Assembly (NCBI RefSeq): GCF_002896965.1
Contig: NZ_LYMM01000026.1
Location: 49,864 to 113,863 of the forward strand
DNA length: 64,000 nucleotides
Direction: 5' to 3'
Source: Novosphingobium guangzhouense
GTDB lineage: Bacteria > Pseudomonadota > Alphaproteobacteria > Sphingomonadales > Sphingomonadaceae
A program made the translations under genes and the position numbers. Under the pieces are notes generated by a model that did no database searches, was not told the origin of the DNA, and saw nothing but the letters and a program-made list of their open reading frames with translations. This document shows positions 52,803 through 60,999 of this stretch, piece after piece; position 1 is the stretch's first letter; every line of letters begins with the position of its first letter.

Positions 52803-54199
52803 CCGCTTATAAGATGCTTATCGACGGGCAGCTCGTCGAAGGGCCCCGCACGATCCCGGTGATCGATCCATCGACCGGAGAGCCGTTCGCGGATGTCTAC
52901 GTGGCCGACGGCGCGCAGATCGACGAGGCGGTGCAGGCCGCGGTCAGCGCCTTCCCCGAATGGGCGGCAACATCCTGGTCCGAACGTCGCAAGTGCCTGA
53001 TCGAGTTCGCACGGCGACTGGACGAGGAAGCGGACGCATTCGCGAGCCTGCTCGTACGTGAGCAGGGCAAGCCATGGGGCGAGGCGCGCTACGAGGTCGA
53101 TGCGACTGTGCGTGGCATCCGGTTCTACGCGGACGTCGAGCTTCAGGCCGAAGTTCGCGATCATCCCACGGGACCCTACGAGGTCGAGCGGCGTCCGCTT
53201 GGAGTGGTGGCCGCGATCACCCCCTGGAACTTCCCGATGATCTTGGCGAGCAACAAGTACGCGCCTGCCCTCATCACCGGTAACACGGTGGTGCTGAAGC
53301 CCGCGCCGTCGACTCCGCTGACGACACTGGAACTCGGTCGTCTGGCAGCTGACGTTTTTCCGCGCGGCGTCTTCAACATCGTGGCCGACGCCAACGATCT
53401 TGGTGCTCGTCTAGCCGGCCACCCGGATGTAGCGAAGGTGTCGTTCACTGGCTCCACTAATACGGGGAAGGCAGTGATGCGCAGCGCCGCCGACGATATG
53501 AAGCGGGTGACGCTGGAACTCGGTGGCAACGATCCGGCGATTGTTCTTGCCGACGCAGATCTGGAGGCTACCGCGAGGGGTCTGGCCGCTACCGTGTTCC
53601 TGAACGCCGGTCAGGTCTGTGCTGCACCCAAGCGTCTCTATGTAGCCGCCGAAGTGTACGACGACTTTCGCGACCGGTTCGTCGCTGCGACACGCGAGAT
53701 TAAAATGGGTGCCGGCGATGAGGACGGCGTGACCCTCGGACCGGTGCAAAACAAGATGCAATTCGATAAGGTCCGCGGCATGATCGAGGAGGCGGCGGCA
53801 TCCGGCACAGTGCTTACTGGAGGCCATGTAGCCAATCGGCCTGGCTACTTCATCGAGCCGACCGTCATCGCCGATTTGGCGGACAACGCCCCTCTGGTGA
53901 CTGACGAGCAGTTCGGTCCGGTCGTTCCGCTCCTGCGCTTCACCGACGAGGCCGATGCGGTCGCACGCGCTAATCTTGGAGCGTACGGCCTGGGCGCGTC
54001 CATCTGGACCCGTGATCTGGATCGTGCACGCGAACTCGCCCGTGGCATCACGGCCGGTAGCGTCTGGATCAATCAGCACACCGCGATCCATCCCGAAATT
54101 CCGTTCGGAGGCGTCAAGCAGTCCGGTCTCGGGTCGGAAGGAGGACTCGAAGGCGTGAACGAGTACACCCGGCTTCAGGTGATTAACCCCGCCGCGTGA
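52799..54199 (+). CDS. NAD(P)-dependent aldehyde dehydrogenase
   Basis: A 466-residue ALDH: TPWNFPMILASNKYAPAL (cofactor site), SFTGSTNTGKAV, LELGGNDPAIV with the general-base Glu, and the catalytic Cys in FLNAGQVCAAPKRLY. In this pathway two aldehydes need oxidation: the semialdehyde formed by Pno (giving 6-hydroxy-3-succinoylpyridine) and succinate semialdehyde released by NdpD. Either or both could be substrates. The ATG overlaps ridA; AGGA lies 6 bases upstream. Confidence 0.88.
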   Translation: MTAYKMLIDGQLVEGPRTIPVIDPSTGEPFADVYVADGAQIDEAVQAAVSAFPEWAATSWSERRKCLIEFARRLDEEADAFASLLVREQGKPWGEARYEVDATVRGIRFYADVELQAEVRDHPTGPYEVERRPLGVVAAITPWNFPMILASNKYAPALITGNTVVLKPAPSTPLTTLELGRLAADVFPRGVFNIVADANDLGARLAGHPDVAKVSFTGSTNTGKAVMRSAADDMKRVTLELGGNDPAIVLADADLEATARGLAATVFLNAGQVCAAPKRLYVAAEVYDDFRDRFVAATREIKMGAGDEDGVTLGPVQNKMQFDKVRGMIEEAAASGTVLTGGHVANRPGYFIEPTVIADLADNAPLVTDEQFGPVVPLLRFTDEADAVARANLGAYGLGASIWTRDLDRARELARGITAGSVWINQHTAIHPEIPFGGVKQSGLGSEGGLEGVNEYTRLQVINPAA

Positions 54200-54234
54200 T
54201 CCCCAACGGGGGATCGGGGGCGGAGAGGAGACGA

Positions 54235-55719
54235 ATGACTATGACGATTACGATGGACGGGGATGAGGGTACGGCGACGGGCGGCCGGATCAATCGGCGC
54301 TCGCTGATGAGGTTCGGGGCCGCGGCCGCCGGTGCTATCGCCTTGGCGAGCTGCGCCAAGGAAAACCCGAACCGGGAGGCGCGCGACGGAAAGGACAAAG
54401 GCCCCTACGACGTCGCCGTCGTAGGGGCCGGCTACGCTGGAATCACGGCTGCGCGCGAGTTGGCGGCCAAGGGCTGGCGGGTGGTGGTGTTGGAGGCGCG
54501 TCCGCGGATCGGCGGACGGACGTTTACGAGCACTTTCCTCGGGCGACAGATCGAGCTCGGCGGCTCCTCGGTCCATTGGGTCCAGCCGCACGTTTTCGCC
54601 GAGATGCAGCGGTATGGCTTCGGGTTCGAGGAGGTCCCCTTGCGCGATCTCGACAAGGCATACGTCATGACTGCCGACGGAAAGGTCCACGATGTTGCGC
54701 CCGAGCGCTTCGACATTGGATACAATGACGCGTTCGACAAGTTTTGCGCCGATGCCAAGACGCTCTTTCCGCAACCCTTCGCGCCGTTCTCCAACGCGGA
54801 AGTGGCGAAGCTCGACATAATATCGGCTGCCGAACGAATGGCGAAGCTGGATCTAGACCCAATCCAACGCGCGTCCCTGAATGCGGAACTGGTGCTGTAC
54901 GCGGGCTCTTCCACGAACACGTTCAGCTACATGAGCTACGTCAAGATGTTTGCCGCGGCCGCGTGGGACCCCTATACCTTCACGGACTCCGAGAAACACT
55001 GGCATATTGCCCGAGGCGGCACTGCGGCCCTCGCCAAGGCGATACTCGACGACAGCAAAGCTGATGTCAGGCTCGGCACGGTCGTAAAGCAGGTGGAGAC
55101 GACAGCGGGCGGCGTGACACTGAGAACGGCTGACGGCCAGTCAATCGAAGCCAAGGCGGCCATATTCACGCTTCCAACCCAGGTCTATCCCGATATTGAG
55201 TTCAAGCCGGGCCTCTCCGCGGAAAAGCAGGCGTTCATCAAAAACGGCGATCTTTGCGACGGCGCAACTATGTACATGCGGATCAAGCAGAACCTTGGCA
55301 ACACCTTCACCTTCTGCGACGATCCCAACCCGCTCAGTGCCATCCAGACTGAGGAATCCGACCCGGAGATTGGCACGATTCTGAAGGCGACGCTCGGTCG
55401 CCAATCGCTCATCGACATCAATGATCAGGATGCGGTCAACGCCGAACTGCGCAAGATCCATCCCGGAGTCGAGATCACCGACATCGCTCCCTACAATTGG
55501 GTTAAGGATCCCTTCTCAAAGCAAGCGTGGCCAGCATACCGCGCCGGCTGGTTCCGCAAGTACAAGGACATGGCGAAGCCGGAAGGGCGGCTATTCTTTG
55601 CCGGCTCTGGCACTGCCGATGGCTGGCACGCCTATATCGATGGAGCCGTCGAAAGCGGCATCCGAGCCTGTCGCGAACTAACCGCGATGCTCGAAAAGGA
55701 GACGAACAAAAATGGATGA
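54235..55719 (+). CDS. ndpB: 6-hydroxynicotine dehydrogenase/oxidase (flavin amine oxidase, Tat lipoprotein)
   Basis: A 494-residue flavoprotein amine oxidase. NRRSLMRFGAAAAG is a twin-arginine signal and ALASC a lipobox, so it is exported folded with FAD and anchored in the periplasm. VAVVGAGYAGITAARELAAK binds FAD, and FAGSGTADGWHAYIDGAVES is the C-terminal flavin segment. It would oxidise 6-hydroxynicotine to the iminium that hydrolyses to 6-hydroxypseudooxynicotine. The ATG at 54235 follows AGGAG. The cytochrome c gene overlaps its end, suggesting a dehydrogenase that uses cytochrome c rather than oxygen. Confidence 0.82.
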   Translation: MTMTITMDGDEGTATGGRINRRSLMRFGAAAAGAIALASCAKENPNREARDGKDKGPYDVAVVGAGYAGITAARELAAKGWRVVVLEARPRIGGRTFTSTFLGRQIELGGSSVHWVQPHVFAEMQRYGFGFEEVPLRDLDKAYVMTADGKVHDVAPERFDIGYNDAFDKFCADAKTLFPQPFAPFSNAEVAKLDIISAAERMAKLDLDPIQRASLNAELVLYAGSSTNTFSYMSYVKMFAAAAWDPYTFTDSEKHWHIARGGTAALAKAILDDSKADVRLGTVVKQVETTAGGVTLRTADGQSIEAKAAIFTLPTQVYPDIEFKPGLSAEKQAFIKNGDLCDGATMYMRIKQNLGNTFTFCDDPNPLSAIQTEESDPEIGTILKATLGRQSLIDINDQDAVNAELRKIHPGVEITDIAPYNWVKDPFSKQAWPAYRAGWFRKYKDMAKPEGRLFFAGSGTADGWHAYIDGAVESGIRACRELTAMLEKETNKNG

Positions 55720-56191
55720 CACCTCGCCGAACTCCGGCGTGTGGGCGGTATTCGCTATTATGAGCCTCGCCGCGCTCGCAGCCTGTTCGAAGCAGCCGGC
55801 AAGCGGGAGCGGACAGGGTGGCGGCTCCGCCGCGACGCAAACGACGTCCACCGACTATTCCGCACTGGCGCAGAGCCCGATGCGGGTCCAGGCTGGAAAG
55901 AAGATCTTCACTAACTGTGCGGTTTGCCATTCGGCCGAGACCGGCGCGCCGTCACCGGCGGGACCCAATCTCGCCGGGGTGGTGGGGCGCAAGATCGGAA
56001 GCGTGGCGGGTTATCCCTACTCGGAAGCGTTGGCGAAGGCGAACGGCAGCTGGACTCCCGAGAAGCTGGACGCCTTCTTGAAGGACCCGATGGCGGCGTA
56101 TCCGGGCACGGCGATGGCGTTCGGCGGTCTTGCCAAGGATGGCGACCGTAGGGCGGTCATCGCGTATCTCGCAGGCACGGGCGCGAAGTAG
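55712..56191 (+). CDS. Class I cytochrome c, lipoprotein
   Basis: A 159-residue protein with a hydrophobic N terminus and lipobox SLAALAAC, a Gly/Ser-rich linker, the haem site CAVCH near residue 72 and a Met axial ligand in GTAMAF. The fold resembles cytochrome c2/c550. It starts 8 bases inside the ndpB end, so the two are translationally coupled. It is the best candidate for the electron acceptor of NdpB and possibly of NdpASAL, both periplasmic, in place of the pseudoazurin used in Agrobacterium. Confidence 0.88.
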   Translation: MDDTSPNSGVWAVFAIMSLAALAACSKQPASGSGQGGGSAATQTTSTDYSALAQSPMRVQAGKKIFTNCAVCHSAETGAPSPAGPNLAGVVGRKIGSVAGYPYSEALAKANGSWTPEKLDAFLKDPMAAYPGTAMAFGGLAKDGDRRAVIAYLAGTGAK

Positions 56192-56313
56192 GAGCGAGCA
56201 GTCGTCGTTCTATGCCCTAGGCGTCCGGCGGCGGTTCACCGACATCCTCGCCGCGAGGCGGAAGCCCGGCTCCGTGACCAAATGAAAGTCAGGTCGAAGC
56301 AGGACGTAACGAC

Positions 56314-56934
56314 ATGAGCGACTGGCACTTCTATGAACCTCGCGCAGGGCATGGTCTCCCCAGGGACCCGTTGCGCGCGATTCTGGGACCGAGGCCGATC
56401 GGGTGGATATCTACCCGATCGGCCTTAGGGGCGGCCAACCTCGCGCCCTACAGCTTCTTCTCCATGCTGGGCGACAAACCGCCGATCGTAGGCTTCTCCA
56501 GTATCGGTGAAAAGGATACCCTAGCCAACATCCGAGACACGGGCGTGTTCGCCTGCAATCTGGTCACACGCCGCCACGCCGATGCAATGAACGAGACATC
56601 GCGCTCGGCGGCGCCTTCGACAAACGAGTTCGAAGTAGCGGGCCTCGAAGCGGCCGCCTGCACGGTCATCGAGTGTCCCCGTGTCGCGGAGGCGCCGGCG
56701 GCTCTGGAGTGCCGCCTCATCGACGTGCATCCGCTCACGGATTCGTCGGGAGCGCCGGCGGGCGCCTGGCTCACTATCGGTGAGATCGTGGGCGTCCACA
56801 TCAACTCCGCGTTCCTGCACAACGGCCTGTTCGACACGGCTGGAGCCGGCATCGTGCTGCGGGCTGGCTACGCCGCCAACTACTTTGAGATCGCACCTGA
56901 GGCGGCATTCTCCATGCGTCGCCCGGCGAGCTGA
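56314..56934 (+). CDS. Flavin reductase-like FMN-binding protein
   Basis: A 206-residue protein of the flavin-reductase/DIM6-NTAB type: LGPRPIGWISTRSALGAANL, PYSFFSMLGDKPPIVGFSS and FACNLVTRRHADAMNETS are conserved FMN-binding blocks. It may supply reduced flavin to a monooxygenase or reduce a pathway intermediate. It stands alone, 122 bases after the cytochrome gene and 146 bases before etfB. Its partner is not obvious because NdpD-type enzymes reduce their own FAD. Confidence 0.8.
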   Translation: MSDWHFYEPRAGHGLPRDPLRAILGPRPIGWISTRSALGAANLAPYSFFSMLGDKPPIVGFSSIGEKDTLANIRDTGVFACNLVTRRHADAMNETSRSAAPSTNEFEVAGLEAAACTVIECPRVAEAPAALECRLIDVHPLTDSSGAPAGAWLTIGEIVGVHINSAFLHNGLFDTAGAGIVLRAGYAANYFEIAPEAAFSMRRPAS

Positions 56935-57018
56935 CCGAAGGTGGGCCTTCTCACTGAGACAGAGCTCAGACCTTCGCCTCGCTCTTCGATAGGACCTACC
57001 CACCATTAATTCTTCTTG

Positions 57019-57032
57019 CGTATAATTAAGCG
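57019..57032. promoter_or_regulatory. CGTATAATT element upstream of etfB
   Basis: CGTATAATTAAGCG lies 49 bases before the etfB start. It has a full CGTATAATT half-site and is symmetric at 10 of 14 positions. TTAATT and AATTAA arms also flank it (57006-57011 and 57024-57029). Confidence 0.55.
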
Positions 57033-57080
57033 CGGTCGTAACTCGTTAGGCGAATGTCCGATCGACCGGGAGGGAAGCTG

Positions 57081-57830
57081 ATGAAGATGCTGGTACCGAT
57101 CAAGCGTGTGCTTGACTACAACGTCAAACCGCGCATCAAAGCTGACGGAGCAGGGGTTGAACTCACGAACGTCAAGATGAGCATGAACCCGTTCGACGAG
57201 ATCGCAGTTGAGGAGGCGATCCGGCTAAAGGAGAAGGGGCTGGCGACCGAGGTGGTTGTCGTTTCGGTAGGCGAGGTGAAGGCGCAGGAGACGCTGCGCA
57301 CAGCGCTCGCCATGGGCGCGGACCGAGCGATTCTGGTCACGAGCGACCGGAAGGTGGAACCACTTGGCGTAGCGAAGGTCCTGAGGGCGATCGTCGACGA
57401 GGAGCAGCCGCAGCTGGTGATCCTCGGCAAACAGGCGATCGACGACGACAACAGCCAGACGGGGCAGATGCTGGCAGGACTTCTCGGATGGGGGCAGGCG
57501 ACGTCCGCGTCGCATGTCGAGCTCGCCGGCGACTGCGTGACAGTGACACGCGAGATCGACGGCGGGCTTGAGACGGACCGCTATTGCCTGCCTGCGATCA
57601 TAACGGCCGACCTGCGCCTAAACGAGCCACGGTACGCCTCCCTCCCCAATATCATGAAGGCCAAGTCCAAGCCGCTGGCGCAGAGGAGCGCTGACGATTT
57701 CGGTCTGGATCTCTCGCCTCGCCTTGAGACGCTTCGCGTGGTCGAACCGCCAGCTCGCGCAAGCGGGGTGAAGGTCGCCGACGTCGACGAACTTGTCATG
57801 AAGCTGCATGCTATGGGAGTCGCGAAGTGA
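57081..57830 (+). CDS. etfB: Electron transfer flavoprotein beta subunit
   Basis: A 249-residue Etf[21 protein letters not shown] at the N terminus, [19 protein letters not shown] in the middle and the ETF signature region [23 protein letters not shown] lies before the ATG at 57081; a start at 57054 is less likely. With EtfA it would accept electrons from the TMADH-like Pno encoded at 32816, as in known VPP strains, and pass them to a quinone oxidoreductase not seen in this window. Confidence 0.93.
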   Translation: MKMLVPIKRVLDYNVKPRIKADGAGVELTNVKMSMNPFDEIAVEEAIRLKEKGLATEVVVVSVGEVKAQETLRTALAMGADRAILVTSDRKVEPLGVAKVLRAIVDEEQPQLVILGKQAIDDDNSQTGQMLAGLLGWGQATSASHVELAGDCVTVTREIDGGLETDRYCLPAIITADLRLNEPRYASLPNIMKAKSKPLAQRSADDFGLDLSPRLETLRVVEPPARASGVKVADVDELVMKLHAMGVAK

Positions 57831-58756
57831 AAACGCTAGTCTGGGTCGAGCACGACGGCAACTCCGTCAAGGATGCCACTCTTTCGGCGGTTACCGCCGC
57901 ATCGAAACTAGGCGACGTCCATCTGCTGCTGGTCGGTCAGGACGTCCAGGGCGTTGCGCAGGAAGCGGCCGGGATCTTCGGCGTCGATAAGGTGCATATG
58001 GCCGACGATGCGGCTTATGCTCATCAACTGGTGGAAAACGTCGCACCGCTCGTGGTCCAGCTCATGGCCAGTCACGACGCCTTCGTCGCGCCGGCCACCA
58101 CCGGGGGCAAGGCGATCGCACCACGCGTGGCGGCCCTGCTGGACGTTATGCAGATCAGCGACATCCTGTCCGTGGAGGCTCAGGACACGTTCACGCGGCC
58201 GATCTACGCGGGCAACGCCATTGCCACCGTCCGATCGTCTGACGTGAAGAAGGTCGTCACCGTTCGCACCACCGCGTTCGAGAAGGCTCCTCGCGAAGGC
58301 GGTAGTGGAGCGGTCGAGGCTGTTCCCACGTCCGGCGACAAGGGACTGTCCTCGTTCATCGGGCAGGAGATCGCCGCGTCGAACCGTCCCGAACTGACGA
58401 GCGCGCGGGTCATCGTCGCGGGCGGGCGTGCGCTTGGCTCCGGCGAGAAATTCGCGGAACTGATTGAGCCTTTGGCCGACAGGCTGGGCGCGGGTGTCGG
58501 TGCCAGCCGGGCCGCCGTCGATGCGGGATATGTGCCGAACGATTCTCAGGTCGGTCAGACCGGCAAAATAGTCGCTCCGGAGGTCTACGTGGCGGTTGGC
58601 ATCTCGGGGGCCATCCAGCACCTCGCCGGCATGAAGGACTCGAAGATTATCGTCGCCATCAACAAGGACGAGGATGCGCCCATCTTCCAGGTCGCGGATC
58701 TGGGCCTCGTCGGCGACCTCTTCGAGATTGTGCCGGAACTGACCCGCAAGCTCTGA
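57827..58756 (+). CDS. etfA: Electron transfer flavoprotein alpha subunit
   Basis: A 309-residue EtfA; the C-terminal FAD-binding half contains [39 protein letters not shown] and [17 protein letters not shown]. It starts at GTG 57827, overlapping the etfB stop (GTGA). It forms the AMP/FAD heterodimer with EtfB. The pair stands behind its own CGTATAATT element and before a hairpin terminator. Confidence 0.93.
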   Translation: MKTLVWVEHDGNSVKDATLSAVTAASKLGDVHLLLVGQDVQGVAQEAAGIFGVDKVHMADDAAYAHQLVENVAPLVVQLMASHDAFVAPATTGGKAIAPRVAALLDVMQISDILSVEAQDTFTRPIYAGNAIATVRSSDVKKVVTVRTTAFEKAPREGGSGAVEAVPTSGDKGLSSFIGQEIAASNRPELTSARVIVAGGRALGSGEKFAELIEPLADRLGAGVGASRAAVDAGYVPNDSQVGQTGKIVAPEVYVAVGISGAIQHLAGMKDSKIIVAINKDEDAPIFQVADLGLVGDLFEIVPELTRKL

Positions 58757-58770
58757 GCTGCCGATCGGCT

Positions 58771-58815
58771 GCCCTCCATCGGCGTGTGACGTCGCTGGAG
58801 GGCCCCCTTAAGGGG
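58771..58815 (+). terminator. Hairpin after etfA
   Basis: GCCCTCCA and TGGAGGGC (8-base perfect arms, 17-base loop) are followed by the palindrome CCCCTTAAGGGG. There is no T-tract, so termination may be weak or factor-assisted. Confidence 0.5.
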
Positions 58816-59080
58816 AGTTCGTTTGCGACGCTCTCGCAACCGACCCTGAACTCGGACCGGAGCTCCCCTAAGGACGGCCCGACGGTTCGCCGCCCAGCGA
58901 GTTCACGGCTGACCGTTCATTCCGCTTTGGCCAACACGCCCGCCACACGACCGGCATCGACTTGTAGGCCGGCGTCCCGCTTACCTTGTCGTGTCTGCCG
59001 CAGTATCGGTCGTTGTTACTGTATGTGAACGGACCCTAGGGTTCGATGGTGCGATCCTTTCGTTAGAATAGAAAAAAGCT
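58816..59080. other. Spacer after etfA
   Basis: No gene is visible; the frames are short and lack family similarity. It marks the end of the nicotine island before recombinase remnants begin. Confidence 0.4.
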
Positions 59081-59950
59081 TTATGGGACAGGTTCGTCAC
59101 CATGAGCGAAGCCGGGTTGCATTTCATCAAGGCCCGGTTACGCGATGTTATCCTCGATCCTGACGCCCAAATTCAAGCGATGATCACCCACCTCTTCGAA
59201 ACGTTTTTGAGGATCGTATCGGCGTCCTCTTCCCATGTCGGGTACGCAGCAGCAAGCAGGTGGTCTTCCAACCGCTGACCGTACCGACCACCATGCGAAC
59301 TCTGCACAATCCTTGCTCCGCAGGTTTTATGCCTATGACAGCATCTTTGCCGCCGGTCCGTCGATCGGAAGCAGCAGCTCCGCAAACGTGACGCCAAGAA
59401 TTGGCTTGCCTGCATCCCGGATGCCCACCCCGGCGACATCGGTAGGGATCAATTTCAACACAACCTAAGGCTCTTCGAAACCGATGGTCGAGCCTATCAG
59501 ACCGCGTGCGCCTCACCGCCCCCGCGAAGGCGCGGCCCTGGTGCAAGGGCAGGTTATATGCGGGCGTTGCGGAAGCCATATGAGAGCCCGGTGTGCAACC
59601 GGCGCGGCCAGGTGGAAATTCGGTATCTGTGCAGTCGCTCTTCCGCATCCCGCTGCGAGCCCCCCTGTCAGTCGATCGCGGCAGAAATGACGCCGGCGCC
59701 CGTGGAGTTGGCGGTAGATATCAGGAAAGAGATCGCGCATCGCAACGGCGAAGCGGATGACCTCCGGCTCCGCGCTGTAGAGCGTGCCGGGATCGATGCC
59801 GGACTGGCGCAGCGCCGGTTCATGCTGGTCGATCCCAACAACCGCTTGGTTGCCGCCACATAGGAACGAGAATGGAACGACAAGCTGCGCTCGCTGACTG
59901 AGCTACAAGAGGACAGAGTGCGTGTTTTGAGCCAAGACCAGCTGAACATG
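59081..59950 (+). pseudogene. Degenerate large serine recombinase
   Basis: Pieces in shifting frames follow the order of the recombinase and zinc-ribbon domains of large serine recombinases: GLHFIKARLRD, DPDAQIQAMITHLFETF, CIPDAHPGDI, PPREGAALVQGQVICGRCGS, CQSIAAEMTPAPVELAVDIR and RRFMLVDPNNRLVAAT. Several frameshifts and stops are present, and the catalytic resolvase domain is missing. It is a dead remnant of an integrase or transposon resolvase. Confidence 0.75.
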
Positions 59951-59954
59951 GAGG

Positions 59955-60183
59955 ATTCAATTCAGCGGATGAACCGGACCATCAAAGAGGCGACCGTCAA
60001 GCGCTTCCACTACGAGAGCCACGACCAACCTCGGACGCATCTTGCCGACTTCATGGCCGTCTAGAACTTTGCCCGCTGGCTCAAGACACTGGGCGGCCTC
60101 ACACCCTTCACCAAAATCTAAACGGCAAAAACCAAACGGTTCACCGTCAACTCGAACCGCCAGATGCTGGGACTAAACGCCTA
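59955..60183 (+). pseudogene. 3' remnant of an IS481-type transposase
   Basis: QRMNRTIKEATVKRFHYESH continues as the IS481 C terminus (NFARWLKTLGGLTPF) and ends with MLGLNA. It has an in-frame TAG after ADFMAV and a TAA after FTKI, and lacks the 5' part. It is joined directly to the recombinase remnant and abuts the stop codon of the ModA-like gene. Confidence 0.75.
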
Positions 60184-60999
60184 GCGAGCGCCAAAGCCGT
60201 ATGCTGCAAGCAGGGTCTGGCTTTCCGGGGATAGCAGATACAGCGCCAGCTTGCCAGCCGCCGCCTCGCGCAGCGGATCGTGCGAGGTCGTCACCACGAC
60301 CATGCCGTAGTCGGCCTTGATCGCTAATTCGGGCGGAAGTTCCGCTTTGTCCACGCTGGGGTCGGGGGTGGTCTTGCGCGAGCTGCAATAGCCGATCGAA
60401 ACGTCGGTGCCGCGTTCCAGCATGGCCTCGCCCTGGCTGGTCGCCTTGCTTGGCGCGGGGGTAACGGTGCCGCCGACGACCGCCTGCGCCTTGGCCCTGA
60501 GCACCGCAGTGGCGCCGGGACGAACGCTGTCGGCCTTATCGAACAGTTCTTGGGCATAGTCGCCGCCGGGATCTGCCTTGGGCGTGGATGTGCCGATGCG
60601 CACTTTTGGATCGAGAAGGCGGTCGAGCACGTTGGCGCTCGTCATGCCGACGGCGGGCAAGGCGTAGACGCACAGCCGGTTGCGGGCGAACACCGCCGCC
60701 GCGCTCGCCTTGCCCTGGGCATGGAGGCGTTGCGGATGAGTCATGTTGGCGGAAACGAACAGATCGGCGCGCTCACCCGCCTCGATCTTCTCGCGCATCA
60801 GGCCGGCAGGGCCGGTCTGGAGATCGACATGCTGCCCGGTCTCGGCCTCGAAGCGCCTCAGCATCGCGCCCAGAACCCCGGTGGTGCTGCCGGCCGCATA
60901 GACGGTGAGGACCGGCGCGGGGCTTTGCGCCACCGCGACGTTCGGGATGGTGCTTGCCACCGCGATCAGCGCAAGTGCTGCGATGCGGACGGACATCAC
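60181..60999 (-). CDS. modA: ModA-like periplasmic oxyanion-binding protein
   Basis: A 272-residue substrate-binding protein with a signal peptide (AALALIAVASTIPNVAVA). LTVYAAGSTTGVLGAMLRRF, ADLFVSANMTHPQRL and FARNRLCVYA follow the ModA/type 2 binding-protein fold, suggesting molybdate, tungstate or a related ligand. No ABC permease or ATPase follows. It overlaps the end of the TonB-receptor gene by 4 bases (ATGA), so both are made together, a pairing suggestive of metal-chelate uptake. Confidence 0.8.
   Translation of the reverse strand: MMSVRIAALALIAVASTIPNVAVAQSPAPVLTVYAAGSTTGVLGAMLRRFEAETGQHVDLQTGPAGLMREKIEAGERADLFVSANMTHPQRLHAQGKASAAAVFARNRLCVYALPAVGMTSANVLDRLLDPKVRIGTSTPKADPGGDYAQELFDKADSVRPGATAVLRAKAQAVVGGTVTPAPSKATSQGEAMLERGTDVSIGYCSSRKTTPDPSVDKAELPPELAIKADYGMVVVTTSHDPLREAAAGKLALYLLSPESQTLLAAYGFGAR

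Noticed and set aside
57019..57032. CGTATAATT elements read simply as -10 boxes
   Set aside because: TATAAT is a -10 consensus, but no -35 box at 16-18 bases was found for the sites examined, and the symmetric extension to CGTATAATTATTCG fits a protein-binding site better. A dual role is still possible.
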